From: Burkholderia territorii | GTDB lineage: Bacteria; Pseudomonadota; Gammaproteobacteria; Burkholderiales; Burkholderiaceae | Length of the DNA stretch: 64,000 nucleotides | NCBI RefSeq assembly: GCF_902833055.1 | Contig: NZ_CADFEJ010000011.1 | Span: forward strand, 123,733-187,732 | Direction: 5' to 3' | Shown here: positions 1-7,738 of the stretch, in pieces | Position numbering within the stretch: position 1 is the stretch's first letter | Layout of the letters: every line of letters begins with the position of its first letter | Made by a program: the position numbers and the translations under genes | The notes under the pieces: generated by a model | What the model saw: the letters and a program-made list of their open reading frames with translations, nothing else | What the model was told of the DNA's origin: nothing | The model's database searches: none

Positions 1-624
1 GCCGTGCGCGCCCAGCACGATGGTCTGCTCGATATCGCCCGTGCGCGACGGGCCCGATACGAAATTGACCGCGCGCGGCAATTCGCCGCGCTCCGCGCGA
101 ATCAGCGCGAATGCGTCTTCATGACCGGCGACGATCCGCGACGCCGGCACGATCGCGATGTGCGTCTCCGGCAGCAGCGCGGCCGATGCATAGGTGTCCG
201 GCCCGGACAGCAGCACCAGCGAACCCGTTTCGGCGGTTGCGCAGAAGCAGCCCGTGAGGCCGACGAGATCGCCGTCGCGCGGCTTGCGACATTCGACCGA
301 CAGGCCCGCGCCGGCCCAGTCGAGCTCGGCCAGCGCGCGCCATGCAACGGCCTGCGTCGGCAGGCCGTGCGCGGAAAGATAGCGGGCCGCGGCGGCCGGC
401 GCGTCGGCGAGTGTCGCGACTTCGTCGACCGTCGTCGACAGGCGCGCCGCTTCGTCGACGAATGCCGCGACGAGATCCGCCGGCATCGGCGGGCGCGGCC
501 CCTCGGGATGGCGGGCGAGATAGTCGGCGACGCCGTCGCGCTCCACTGCATCGGGCTCGGGTGCGCGTCCTTGCGCCGCGCGAATGCGTGCGAGGATCTG
601 GCGACGGGCAGCGGAAGTGTCCAT
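1..624 (-). CDS. lutC: Lactate utilization protein LutC (LUD domain), 3' end outside window
   Basis: The gene starts at the ATG at 624 and reads leftward off the window, so its last residues and stop codon are missing. The visible 208 residues begin MDTSAARRQILARIR and end near the family motif DIEQTIVLGAHG, so only about 10-20 residues should be absent. LutC-type LUD proteins work with the iron-sulfur proteins LutA and LutB in cytosolic L-lactate oxidation. It lies 86 bp downstream of pncB on the same strand. The family call rests on the conserved C-terminal LUD signature. LutA and LutB cannot be seen here, so the lactate role is inferred from the family. Confidence 0.85.
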   Translation of the reverse strand, partial: MDTSAARRQILARIRAAQGRAPEPDAVERDGVADYLARHPEGPRPPMPADLVAAFVDEAARLSTTVDEVATLADAPAAAARYLSAHGLPTQAVAWRALAELDWAGAGLSVECRKPRDGDLVGLTGCFCATAETGSLVLLSGPDTYASAALLPETHIAIVPASRIVAGHEDAFALIRAERGELPRAVNFVSGPSRTGDIEQTIVLGAHG

Positions 625-710
625 GAACGGTCCTCGTGACGTTGGCGTGCGATACCGTCGGATTATACCGGCCGCCCTCGCCGCGACGCACCTGGCCGCA
701 TGGCCGACGC

Positions 711-1910
711 TTACTGCGATGCGTCCTCGTCGACCGGCTGCGCGATGCCGAACACCTGGCGCAGGTACGCGAGATACGCTTTGTCGTCGCACATGCTCTT
801 GCCCGGCGAATCCGACAGCTTCGCGACCGGCTGCCCGTTGCAGCGGACCATCTTGATCACGATCTGCAGCGGCACGTAGCCGAGATCGTTCGTGAGGTTG
901 GTGCCGACGCCGAACGCGAGCTTGCAGCGGCCGCGGAACCGTTCGTACAGCTGCATGACCTTCGGGATGTCGAGCGCGTCGGAGAACACGAGCACCTTGG
1001 TACGCGGATCGCAGCGGTTCGCCTCGTAGTGGCGCAGCATGCGCTCGCCCCACTCGAACGGGTCGCCCGAATCGTGGCGCGCGCCGTCGAACAGCTTGCA
1101 GAAGTACATGTCGAAGTCGTTGAGGAACGCGTCCATCCCGTAGACGTCCGACAGCGCGATCCCCAGGTCGCCGCGATACTCCTTCGCCCACATCTCGAAA
1201 CCGTAGGTCTGCGAATCGCGCAGCCGCGGGCCGAGCGCCTGGCAGGCCTGCAGGTATTCGTGGGCCATCGTGCCGAGCGGCGTCAGGCCGTGCTTCATCG
1301 CGTACAACACGTTGCTCGTGCCCGCGAACTGCGCGCCGAGCCCGTCGCGCAGCGTGAGCGCGACCTCCTCGTGCCACACCTTCGAGAAGCGCCGGCGCGT
1401 GCCGTAGTCGGCGATCTTGCAGTCGGCGAACTCGGGCTTCGCGCCGAGCAGCTTGATCTTCTCGCGCAGCCGCTCGCGGCCTTCGCGATAGTCGGGCTCG
1501 CGCTGCGTGTTGCGGAAATAGACTTCGTTGACGATCGCGAGCACCGGAATCTCGAACAGGATCGTGTGCAGCCACGGCCCCTCGATCACGATGTCGATCT
1601 CGCCGTTGCCCTTCGGCGAAGGCATGATCGAAATGTATTTCTCGTTCAGGTGGAACAGCGCGAGGAAGTCGACGAAATCGCTCTTGATGAAGCGCATGCG
1701 CCGCAGGTAGTCGAGCTCGACGTCGGTGAAGCGCAGCGAACAAAGGCCGCGCACCTCGTCGCGGATCTCGTCGATGTACGGGACGAGATCGACGCCGGGC
1801 GTGCGGCACCGGAACCGGTACTCGACGTTTGCGGCAGGAAAGTGATGCAGGACGACCTGCATCATCGTGAACTTGTAGAGATCCGTGTCGAGCAGCGAAG
1901 TGATGATCAT
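711..1910 (-). CDS. pncB: Nicotinate phosphoribosyltransferase PncB
   Basis: The 399-residue cytosolic enzyme converts nicotinate and PRPP to nicotinate mononucleotide in NAD salvage. The N-terminus [18 protein letters not shown] is the hallmark of the family. The GTRRRFS motif at residues 170-176 is the conserved segment near the active site. The length matches E. coli PncB (about 400 residues). The gene is divergent from fdxA across a 287-bp gap. It lies upstream of lutC on the same strand, so cotranscription is possible but not shown. Confidence 0.97.
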   Translation of the reverse strand: MIITSLLDTDLYKFTMMQVVLHHFPAANVEYRFRCRTPGVDLVPYIDEIRDEVRGLCSLRFTDVELDYLRRMRFIKSDFVDFLALFHLNEKYISIMPSPKGNGEIDIVIEGPWLHTILFEIPVLAIVNEVYFRNTQREPDYREGRERLREKIKLLGAKPEFADCKIADYGTRRRFSKVWHEEVALTLRDGLGAQFAGTSNVLYAMKHGLTPLGTMAHEYLQACQALGPRLRDSQTYGFEMWAKEYRGDLGIALSDVYGMDAFLNDFDMYFCKLFDGARHDSGDPFEWGERMLRHYEANRCDPRTKVLVFSDALDIPKVMQLYERFRGRCKLAFGVGTNLTNDLGYVPLQIVIKMVRCNGQPVAKLSDSPGKSMCDDKAYLAYLRQVFGIAQPVDEDASQ

Positions 1911-2197
1911 GATTACGGCACCGCCAATATCGTGACACGGCCCGGCGCACCGCGCGCCGCCCGGTCTGCGGCCATGTTACCCGAATGCGGGCCCGACCAT
2001 CGTGAAACCGCCCGCGCACTGCCCGCGCGCGTCGCGCGAATGCCGCATGCGCGAGCAGCGAGGTTGCCGCCATAAACTAATCACGAAACGATATAAGCCG
2101 GAAAGCCGACCACGCGATGCGGGTTTTGCGCTTCAGTTACAATGCCGCTTTTGGCGCAAACGCCACCCCATATATACCGCCAAGCAGGAGCGTTTTA

Positions 2198-2521
2198 ATG
2201 ACTCACGTTGTGACCGAAGGCTGCATCAAGTGCAAATACACGGATTGCGTGGATGTGTGCCCGGTGGATTGCTTCCGTGAAGGTCCCAACTTTCTCGCCA
2301 TCGATCCGGACGAGTGCATCGACTGCGCCGTGTGCGTCGCCGAGTGCCCGACCAATGCGATCTATGCCGAAGAAGACGTTCCGGGCGACCAGCAGCAGTT
2401 CACCGCGCTGAACGCGGAACTCGCCAAGAACTGGCCGTCGATCACGAAGACGAAGCCGGCACCGGCCGACGCGGACGAGTGGAAGGACGTGCAGGAAAAG
2501 CTGCACCTGCTCGAGCGCTGA
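2198..2521 (+). CDS. fdxA: Seven-iron ferredoxin FdxA (3Fe-4S / 4Fe-4S)
   Basis: A 107-residue soluble electron carrier of the Azotobacter FdI type. Cysteines 9, 12, 17, 21 and 25, then 40, 43, 46 and 50, lie in the arrangement that binds one [3Fe-4S] and one [4Fe-4S] cluster. By analogy with FdI, C9, C17 and C50 would hold the 3Fe cluster and C21, C40, C43 and C46 the 4Fe cluster. I chose the ATG at 2198 because it follows an AGGAG at 2186-2190 and gives the family N-terminus [12 protein letters not shown]. The frame stays open 27 codons further upstream, but that stretch is not conserved-looking. The redox partner cannot be told from context. Confidence 0.96.
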   Translation: MTHVVTEGCIKCKYTDCVDVCPVDCFREGPNFLAIDPDECIDCAVCVAECPTNAIYAEEDVPGDQQQFTALNAELAKNWPSITKTKPAPADADEWKDVQEKLHLLER

Positions 2522-2571
2522 TCGCGCAGCGGCGCCGCAAAAAAATTTTTGTGCGTCGCCGCTCAAAAGTG

Positions 2572-2600
2572 TTGACAGGTTAGCGAACGCTCCATAGAAT
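2572..2600 (+). promoter_or_regulatory. Sigma-70 promoter of the tRNA-Asn genes
   Basis: TTGACA at 2572-2577 and TAGAAT at 2595-2600 are separated by exactly 17 bp. This is a near-consensus core promoter ending 26 bp before the first tRNA-Asn. Transcription should start near 2607, leaving a short leader for RNase P to remove. Confidence 0.8.
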
Positions 2601-2626
2601 CTCGTTTCTCTGCTGTTGTTGTTTGT

Positions 2627-2702
2627 TCCCCGATAGCTCAGTCGGTAGAGCGCCGGACTGTTAATCCGTAGGTCCCTGGTTCGAGCCCAGGTCGGGGAGC
2701 CA
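2627..2702 (+). tRNA. tRNA-Asn (GTT), first copy
   Basis: This is a 76-nt cloverleaf. Acceptor arm TCCCCGA pairs with TCGGGGA, the D-loop AGCTCAGTCGGTAGAGC and T-loop GGTTCGAGCC are standard, the anticodon is GTT within CTGTTAA, and CCA is encoded. The sequence is identical to the second copy at 2778-2853. Confidence 0.98.
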
Positions 2703-2714
2703 AAAACGCAAGAG

Positions 2715-2739
2715 CCCGTTGAAAGTGGACGGGTTTTTT
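2715..2739 (+). terminator. Rho-independent terminator between the two tRNA-Asn genes
   Basis: CCCGT at 2715-2719 pairs with ACGGG at 2729-2733 and is followed by TTTTTT. It sits 12 bp after the first tRNA. The stem is short, so readthrough into the second copy is possible. Confidence 0.65.
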
Positions 2740-2777
2740 GTTGGTTACCGAACAACGAAGCAGATGTACCGATTTAT

Positions 2778-2853
2778 TCCCCGATAGCTCAGTCGGTAGA
2801 GCGCCGGACTGTTAATCCGTAGGTCCCTGGTTCGAGCCCAGGTCGGGGAGCCA
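2778..2853 (+). tRNA. tRNA-Asn (GTT), second copy
   Basis: This 76-nt gene is identical over its whole length to the copy at 2627-2702, with encoded CCA and anticodon GTT. No clear promoter of its own lies in the 38 bp after the preceding terminator, so it may depend on readthrough. Confidence 0.98.
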
Positions 2854-2859
2854 GACAGC

Positions 2860-2895
2860 AAAAGGCCCGTCATTCGACGGGCCTTTTGTTTTTCC
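2860..2895 (+). terminator. Rho-independent terminator after second tRNA-Asn
   Basis: A perfect 12-bp stem (2860-2871 with 2876-2887, loop ATTC) is followed by a T-rich stretch. It is stronger than the terminator between the two tRNAs. Confidence 0.85.
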
Positions 2896-2960
2896 GGCGC
2901 CCATCGGCCACCGCCGCGCGTGCTAGAGTCTGTGTCCCGCATTCGCATCCGGTTCCGTCA

Positions 2961-3446
2961 ATGAAGCACCGCCTCCTTTCCGCCGCGCCGTTCACCCTTC
3001 TGCTCTCCGCCGTTGCCGCCGCGCCATTCGCGCACGCGGAGGAAGTCGGCAGCGTCAACACCCATTTCCGCGTGACGGGCTCCGATCGCGTGGTCGTCGA
3101 AGCGTACGACGATCCGCTCGTGACGGGCGTCACCTGCTACGTGTCGCGCGCGCGCACCGGCGGGATCAAGGGCACGCTCGGCGTCGCGGAGGATCCGAGC
3201 GAAGCGTCGATCGCGTGCCGGCAGGTCGGCCCGCTCAGCTTCAAGGAGCCGCTCAAGCAGCAGACCGACGTGTTCAGCGAGCGGATGTCGTTCATCTTCA
3301 AGACGCTGCACGTCGTGCGCGTGGTCGACAAGAAGCGCAACACGCTCGTCTATCTGACCTACAGCGACCGCATCGTCAGCGGCAGTCCGAAGAACGCCGT
3401 CACTGCCGTGCCGATGCCGGCCGGCACGACGATTCCGGTCAAGTAA
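2961..3446 (+). CDS. creA: CreA family periplasmic protein
   Basis: The 161-residue protein has an N-terminal signal peptide (KHRLLSAAPFTLLLSAVAAAPFAHA) with likely cleavage after about residue 26, so it should be periplasmic. Mature-region motifs such as DPLVTGVTCYVSRARTGG and SEASIACRQVGP are characteristic of the CreA family (E. coli CreA is about 157 residues). The two cysteines could form a disulfide. I used the ATG at 2961 because it begins the signal peptide. The biochemical function of CreA is unknown. No operon partner is visible: tRNA genes lie upstream and an AraC regulator follows 61 bp later. Confidence 0.9.
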   Translation: MKHRLLSAAPFTLLLSAVAAAPFAHAEEVGSVNTHFRVTGSDRVVVEAYDDPLVTGVTCYVSRARTGGIKGTLGVAEDPSEASIACRQVGPLSFKEPLKQQTDVFSERMSFIFKTLHVVRVVDKKRNTLVYLTYSDRIVSGSPKNAVTAVPMPAGTTIPVK

Positions 3447-3507
3447 GCCCGCGCCGGCCGGGCGCCGGAGCGATACACTGTCGATTCGACCGCCCGCGCG
3501 CCCGAAC

Positions 3508-4413
3508 ATGTCCGCCACCCGCCTTCTTCCGGACTCCGCACGTTACTGGCGCACGCCGCTGCTGCCGGACGCGGATCTGCTCACGGCCACCTATCGCAAC
3601 CACACGTTCGCGCCGCACTGGCACGACGCGTACACGATCCCCGTGATCCTCGAGGGCGCGGAGCGCTACACCTGCCGCGGCAGCGGCCATGTCGCCGAAA
3701 CGGGCACCGTGCCCGTGATCAATCCCGGCGAAGTGCACACGGGCTCGCGCGCGACCGACGAAGGCTGGTGCTATCGCGTGAGCTATGTGCCGGTCGACTA
3801 CATCCGTGCGCTCGCGCGTGCGATCGCGGGGCGCCCGCAGGATGCGCCATGGTTCCCGTCCGACGTGATCCGCGACGCCGATCTCGCGGCGCGGCTCGCG
3901 CTGGCCCATCGGATGATGGAGGCCGGCAGCGAATCCATGACGCCGTTTCACCCGCAAGAGCAGCCGGCTGCCGAGGCGCCGGCCGCCGCGGCGCCGCGCG
4001 TCTACGATCCGCTCGCCGCCGAAACGGCGATGCTCGATGCGTTGTCGACACTGATCGTGCGCCATGCCGACGCGCGGCTGCAGCCGGCGGCGCTCGCGGC
4101 CGACGAGCCGCGCGTCGACGCGATGCGCGAGCGGCTCGCCGCCGATCTCACGGGCACGGTCACGCTTGACGACGTCGCGCAGGCCGCCGGCCTGTCGCCG
4201 TTTCACGCGGCCCGGCTGTTCACCCGGACGATCGGAATGCCGCCGCACGCATGGCGCAATCAGTTGCGGCTGCAGCGCGCGCTTGCGCCGTTGCGCGCCG
4301 GCGTGCCGATCGCCGATGTCGCCGCGGCCAGCGGCTTCGTCGACCAGAGTCACTTCTCACGGCATTTCAAACGAATGTTCGGCGTGCCGCCCGGCCGCTG
4401 GCAAGCGCGCTGA
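3508..4413 (+). CDS. AraC-family transcriptional regulator next to azlCD
   Basis: The 301-residue protein has an N-terminal AraC-type cupin (residues about 15-90, HWHDAYTIPVILEGAERY) and a C-terminal double helix-turn-helix. The latter includes LDDVAQAAGLSPFHAARLFTR and IADVAAASGFVDQSHFSRHF at about residues 220-290. It lies 120 bp upstream of azlC on the same strand, an arrangement in which such regulators commonly control the branched-chain amino acid exporter. The inducer cannot be told from sequence. A run of alanine- and proline-rich residues (about 150-175) links the two halves. Confidence 0.9.
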   Translation: MSATRLLPDSARYWRTPLLPDADLLTATYRNHTFAPHWHDAYTIPVILEGAERYTCRGSGHVAETGTVPVINPGEVHTGSRATDEGWCYRVSYVPVDYIRALARAIAGRPQDAPWFPSDVIRDADLAARLALAHRMMEAGSESMTPFHPQEQPAAEAPAAAAPRVYDPLAAETAMLDALSTLIVRHADARLQPAALAADEPRVDAMRERLAADLTGTVTLDDVAQAAGLSPFHAARLFTRTIGMPPHAWRNQLRLQRALAPLRAGVPIADVAAASGFVDQSHFSRHFKRMFGVPPGRWQAR

Positions 4414-4533
4414 CGCATACTCCGCGGCCTGCAATCGACAGCGCGCGGCATCCGGCACGCGGCTTGCGCCGCCGGCACCGCGGGCGCAAGAACGTACAAG
4501 CCGTCACGGCTGCGCACCGCTATCCTGCAATTC

Positions 4534-5307
4534 ATGGAAACGCGCCCCTTGAAACCCGCACACTCGAATTCACCGCAGCCCCGCCGCCCGCTCAACGAAT
4601 GGTTCGACGGCGCACGCGACACGATCCCGATGATGATCGGCGCGGCACCGTTCGGCGTGATCTTCGGCACGCTGGTCGGCGGCGGCCCGCTCGCCGCATG
4701 GCACGGTGCGCTGATGTCGCTTGCGGTGTTCGCCGGCTCCGCCCAATTCATCGCGCTCGGCCTGATCGCCGGCAGCGCGAGCTTCGTCGTCGTGCTCGCG
4801 ACGACGCTGATCGTGAACCTGCGTCACCTGTTGTACAGCGCGACGCTCGCGCCGTACGTCGCGCACCTGCCGCTGCGCTGGCGCGCGACCCTCGGTGCGC
4901 TGATGACCGACGAGGTGTTCGCCGTCGCCTACGCGCACTACCGGCACTTCCCGCCCGGTACGATCGGCCCCCACTACTTCTTCGGCTCCGGCCTCGCGAT
5001 GTACCTGAACTGGCAGGTCTGGACGCTGGCGGGCATCGGCTTCGGCGCGGCTTTCCCCGGCCTGCAGTCGCTCGGCCTCGATTTCGCGATGGCGGCGACC
5101 TTCATCGCGATCGTCGTTCCGCAGCTCGGCACGCTGCGCTATTTCGCGGCCGCCGCGACAGCCGGCACGCTCGCGTACTTCTGGCAAGGCTGGCCGTACA
5201 AGCTCGGGCTGCTGGGCGCGGTCGCCGCCGGCGTCGCGGTCGGCGTCGCGCTGACGTTGCGGCACGCGCGTTCGCGCACCGCTTCACGCACGGAGACCGC
5301 CTCGTGA
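4534..5307 (+). CDS. azlC: AzlC family branched-chain amino acid exporter subunit
   Basis: The 257-residue inner-membrane protein carries the AzlC signature GARDTIPMMIGAAPFGVIFG near residues 30-50 and LSLAVFAGSAQFIALG-type helices. About six to eight hydrophobic segments are visible. AzlC with the small partner AzlD forms a two-component exporter of branched-chain amino acids or analogues. Its stop codon overlaps the GTG start of azlD, so the two should be translationally coupled. The substrate is inferred from the family only. Confidence 0.92.
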   Translation: METRPLKPAHSNSPQPRRPLNEWFDGARDTIPMMIGAAPFGVIFGTLVGGGPLAAWHGALMSLAVFAGSAQFIALGLIAGSASFVVVLATTLIVNLRHLLYSATLAPYVAHLPLRWRATLGALMTDEVFAVAYAHYRHFPPGTIGPHYFFGSGLAMYLNWQVWTLAGIGFGAAFPGLQSLGLDFAMAATFIAIVVPQLGTLRYFAAAATAGTLAYFWQGWPYKLGLLGAVAAGVAVGVALTLRHARSRTASRTETAS

Positions 5308-5642
5308 GCTACGCGCTGCTGATCCTCGGAATGGCCGTGATCACCTATGCGATCCGCACGACGCTGTTCCTGTTCGGCGAGCGGCTGACTTTCCCGCCGC
5401 TGGTCCGGACCGCGCTCGGCTTCGTGCCCGTCACCGTGCTGACCGCGATCATCGTGCCGATGACCGTCTCGCCGCACGGCGGCACGGCCGAGCTGACCTG
5501 GCGCAATCCGCAGCTCGTCGGCGCGCTCGCCGCCGTGCTCGTGTCGGCGACGACACGCCGGCCGCTCGTGACGATCGCGGTCGGGCTCGCGGTGTTCTTT
5601 GTCTGGCAAGGGATCGTGATGCCGCACTGGCTGTCGGCCTGA
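5304..5642 (+). CDS. azlD: AzlD family branched-chain amino acid exporter subunit
   Basis: A 112-residue, mostly hydrophobic protein of the AzlD family with about four membrane segments; the motif AIRTTLFLFGERLTFPPLV is characteristic. The start is a GTG at 5304 that overlaps the azlC stop (GTGA), which argues for translational coupling. It is the small partner of AzlC in the inner membrane. Length and position fit the family exactly. Confidence 0.9.
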   Translation: MSYALLILGMAVITYAIRTTLFLFGERLTFPPLVRTALGFVPVTVLTAIIVPMTVSPHGGTAELTWRNPQLVGALAAVLVSATTRRPLVTIAVGLAVFFVWQGIVMPHWLSA

Positions 5643-5801
5643 GCGAACGTCGACGGCGGCGCTCAAGTTTTCGCCCGGCGCGCCGATATCGGGTATGAAG
5701 ACCCGCCATCAGCCTCGGCGCGAACCGGTCCGTCGACGCTGCGCCCGCACCGGTGCACGATGTCGGCCGCCGGCCCGCGCGGGCCGCCATCGAGACGATT
5801 C

Positions 5802-6578
5802 ATGGGCCAGATCACCCTTTCCCTCAAGGACGACACGCTTGCGTCCCTGCGCAAGGACTACGACGCGTTCGTGCGTGTGTCGCTGAAACTCGACCCGCAG
5901 TTCGCGACGCCGTCGTTCGAGGATTTCCTGCGCGCCAAGTTGCTCGACAACATGGTGCCGCTGACCGAGCACGCCGTGCAGCGGATGCTCGAGGGCGGCC
6001 AGTACGCGTGGGCGAAGCGCACGCTCGACAAGGAATTTCCGGATGTCGTCGCGATCCTGATGCGACAGGCCGGCGAATTCGGCTTCGGCTTCGCGTCGCG
6101 CTCCGAATGGACGCCGGACGAGCTCGCGAAGGCATGCCGCGACTGGGCCAAGGCGATCGTCGCCGAAGCGCAGGGCGACGCGTCGCTGGTCGATCCGCTC
6201 GCCGCGCAGATCAAGGGCGCCGTGCAGGACATCCAGGCGCTCGAGGAAATGATGCAGACGCCCGCATGGCGGCTCGCGGAATCGCTGCGGCAGCGCGTCT
6301 ACGAGGCGAAGCTCGCGTGCGAGATGAGCGTCGGCAGCGCCGCGCGCGACAAGCTCGGCGAGCTGCGCGGCCTGCTGCGGCTCGGGCTTGCGCACGGTTC
6401 GTTCCAGAAGCAGGAAGCGCAGCAGATCATGGAGTATCTGCGGCTGCTGAAGCCGGAGATCTTCGTCGACGAGCCGTACGACGTATTCGCGCGGCTCGCC
6501 GCGTGGCTGCGCAGCGTATTCACGCCTTCCGCCGCGCGACCGGCTCACGGGCCGGGGCCGGAACAGCACCGGCCATGA
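5802..6578 (+). CDS. Conserved hypothetical protein, function unknown
   Basis: I do not recognise a named family in this 258-residue protein. It has no signal peptide or membrane segment and looks cytosolic and largely helical, with regular charged/hydrophobic spacing. The C-terminal 20 residues are rich in proline and alanine. I chose the ATG at 5802 (MGQITLSLKDDTLASLRKDY) because the folded-looking sequence starts there. An in-frame ATG at 5760 would add a 14-residue Gly/Pro/Arg tail. It stands alone between azlD and a hairpin at 6603-6633. Codon usage matches its neighbours, so it looks like a true native gene. Confidence 0.8.
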   Translation: MGQITLSLKDDTLASLRKDYDAFVRVSLKLDPQFATPSFEDFLRAKLLDNMVPLTEHAVQRMLEGGQYAWAKRTLDKEFPDVVAILMRQAGEFGFGFASRSEWTPDELAKACRDWAKAIVAEAQGDASLVDPLAAQIKGAVQDIQALEEMMQTPAWRLAESLRQRVYEAKLACEMSVGSAARDKLGELRGLLRLGLAHGSFQKQEAQQIMEYLRLLKPEIFVDEPYDVFARLAAWLRSVFTPSAARPAHGPGPEQHRP

Positions 6579-6602
6579 CGGCACGCGTGCCCGCATGAAG
6601 AA

Positions 6603-6633
6603 CGGCCCGGTTCGCGCGAAGCGAACCGGGCCG
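6603..6633. terminator. Hairpin between convergent genes, possible bidirectional terminator
   Basis: A perfect 13-bp stem (6603-6615 with 6621-6633, 5-nt loop) lies between the convergent genes ending at 6578 and 6696. No long T-run follows on either strand, so the terminator role is inferred from position. Confidence 0.55.
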
Positions 6634-6695
6634 CCGATCGATCGCCGTCACGACGCGCCGTCCGGGGCGAACGTCGTGCGACGTCGCGGGACCGC

Positions 6696-7106
6696 TTATT
6701 GCGCGGCGCCCGAGGCCGATGCGCCGCCCTGCACGCCTGTCGACGCGCCGCCCTCGACGGCCTCGTCGCCCACCTTCGACTTTGCGGTGCCGGCACGATG
6801 CTTGGCCGACTTCGTCGCATGCTTCGCGTGCTTCTTGGCCGAATGGACCGACGACGACGCCGTATCCTTCGCGCCGTCGGCTGCCGCGCCAGCCGCGTCG
6901 GTCGCGCCGCCGACCGCATTGCCGGACGCATTCGCGCCGGCACCGCCCTGCATGCCTGCGTCTGCGCCCGCGCCTGCTGCCGGCGCCTGCGTCTGCACGC
7001 CGGCACCTGCGGTGCCCTGTGCCGCGACGCCCGTTTGCGCGAACGCGGCCGAAGTGGCGAACGCCGTCAGCGCGGCACCGATCAGCATCGTACGAATCTT
7101 GGACAT
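6696..7106 (-). CDS. Alanine/glycine-rich exported protein of unknown function
   Basis: The 136-residue protein has a clear signal peptide (KIRTMLIGAALTAFATSAAFA, cleavage after about residue 23). The mature part is of low complexity, rich in Ala, Gly and Gln. A lysine/histidine-rich basic segment (about residues 85-115, with HSAKKHAKHATKSAKHRAG) follows, then an acidic-to-neutral tail. The start ATG at 7106 follows a strong GAGGAGGA ribosome site. No catalytic motif is visible. It resembles Burkholderia low-complexity periplasmic proteins of unknown role. It is monocistronic and convergent with the gene ending at 6578. Confidence 0.75.
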   Translation of the reverse strand: MSKIRTMLIGAALTAFATSAAFAQTGVAAQGTAGAGVQTQAPAAGAGADAGMQGGAGANASGNAVGGATDAAGAAADGAKDTASSSVHSAKKHAKHATKSAKHRAGTAKSKVGDEAVEGGASTGVQGGASASGAAQ

Positions 7107-7390
7107 GACAATCCTCCTCAAGAAGTTGTGGGCGCGGACCGCGTCGATGCGATCCGTCGCGTCCCCTGCCGCAACACGCGGCAAGTACGAGGAAAGACCC
7201 GCCCGCCTCACTTGCGGTTCTCCAATCTCTCAGACTGTTACCCACCGTTTCATTTGCTGACGAATCGCTCACAGTCCTTAACAACTGCGGCGCGCGGGCC
7301 CGCGCGAGCGTGCGCACTCGCGCGCGGGGCCGCGCTGCCGTATGATGCGGGGCGACTCCTCCCTCCCGCGCACCGCGCGCTTCCTTCGTC

Positions 7391-7609
7391 ATGCCCAACC
7401 TGGATTTCACGCTGACCGGCAAATACGTCGAGCTGCACAACCTTCTCAAGATCACCGGCCTCGCGGACAGCGGCGGCACCGCGAAGATGTTCGTCGCGTC
7501 CGGCGCGGTGAAAGTCGACGGCGTGGTCGAACTGCGCAAGACGTGCAAGATCCGCGCGGGCCAGGTCGTGCTGTTCGGCGACACGCGGATCGCGGTTCAC
7601 GACGCGTAG
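7391..7609 (+). CDS. Small S4-domain RNA-binding protein, YbcJ-like
   Basis: The 72-residue protein is essentially one S4 RNA-binding fold. The pattern FTLTGKYVELHNLLKITGL followed by GGTAKMFVASGAVKVDG matches the YbcJ/S4-like group (E. coli YbcJ is about 70 residues). Such proteins bind structured RNA, probably rRNA or tRNA. The exact target of this one is unknown. It has no operon partner: the Ala-rich gene is divergent upstream and the MATE gene follows after 129 bp. Confidence 0.88.
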   Translation: MPNLDFTLTGKYVELHNLLKITGLADSGGTAKMFVASGAVKVDGVVELRKTCKIRAGQVVLFGDTRIAVHDA

Positions 7610-7738
7610 CGCTTCCCCCTGACCGTGACATGGCCATCGGTGCGCGCGTTCGACACCGTTCGAATAAAGCCGTAAGCTAGCCGTCTCTCAAAATAAATAC
7701 AGACAGCGCGGGCCCGCATCCGCGCGAGCGCTCATTCC

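Noticed and set aside
2195..2948. Minus-strand open frames across the two tRNA-Asn genes containing the 'SPTWARTRDLRINSPALYRLSYRG' peptide
   Set aside because: They are translations of the reverse complement of tRNA genes, a well-known false annotation.
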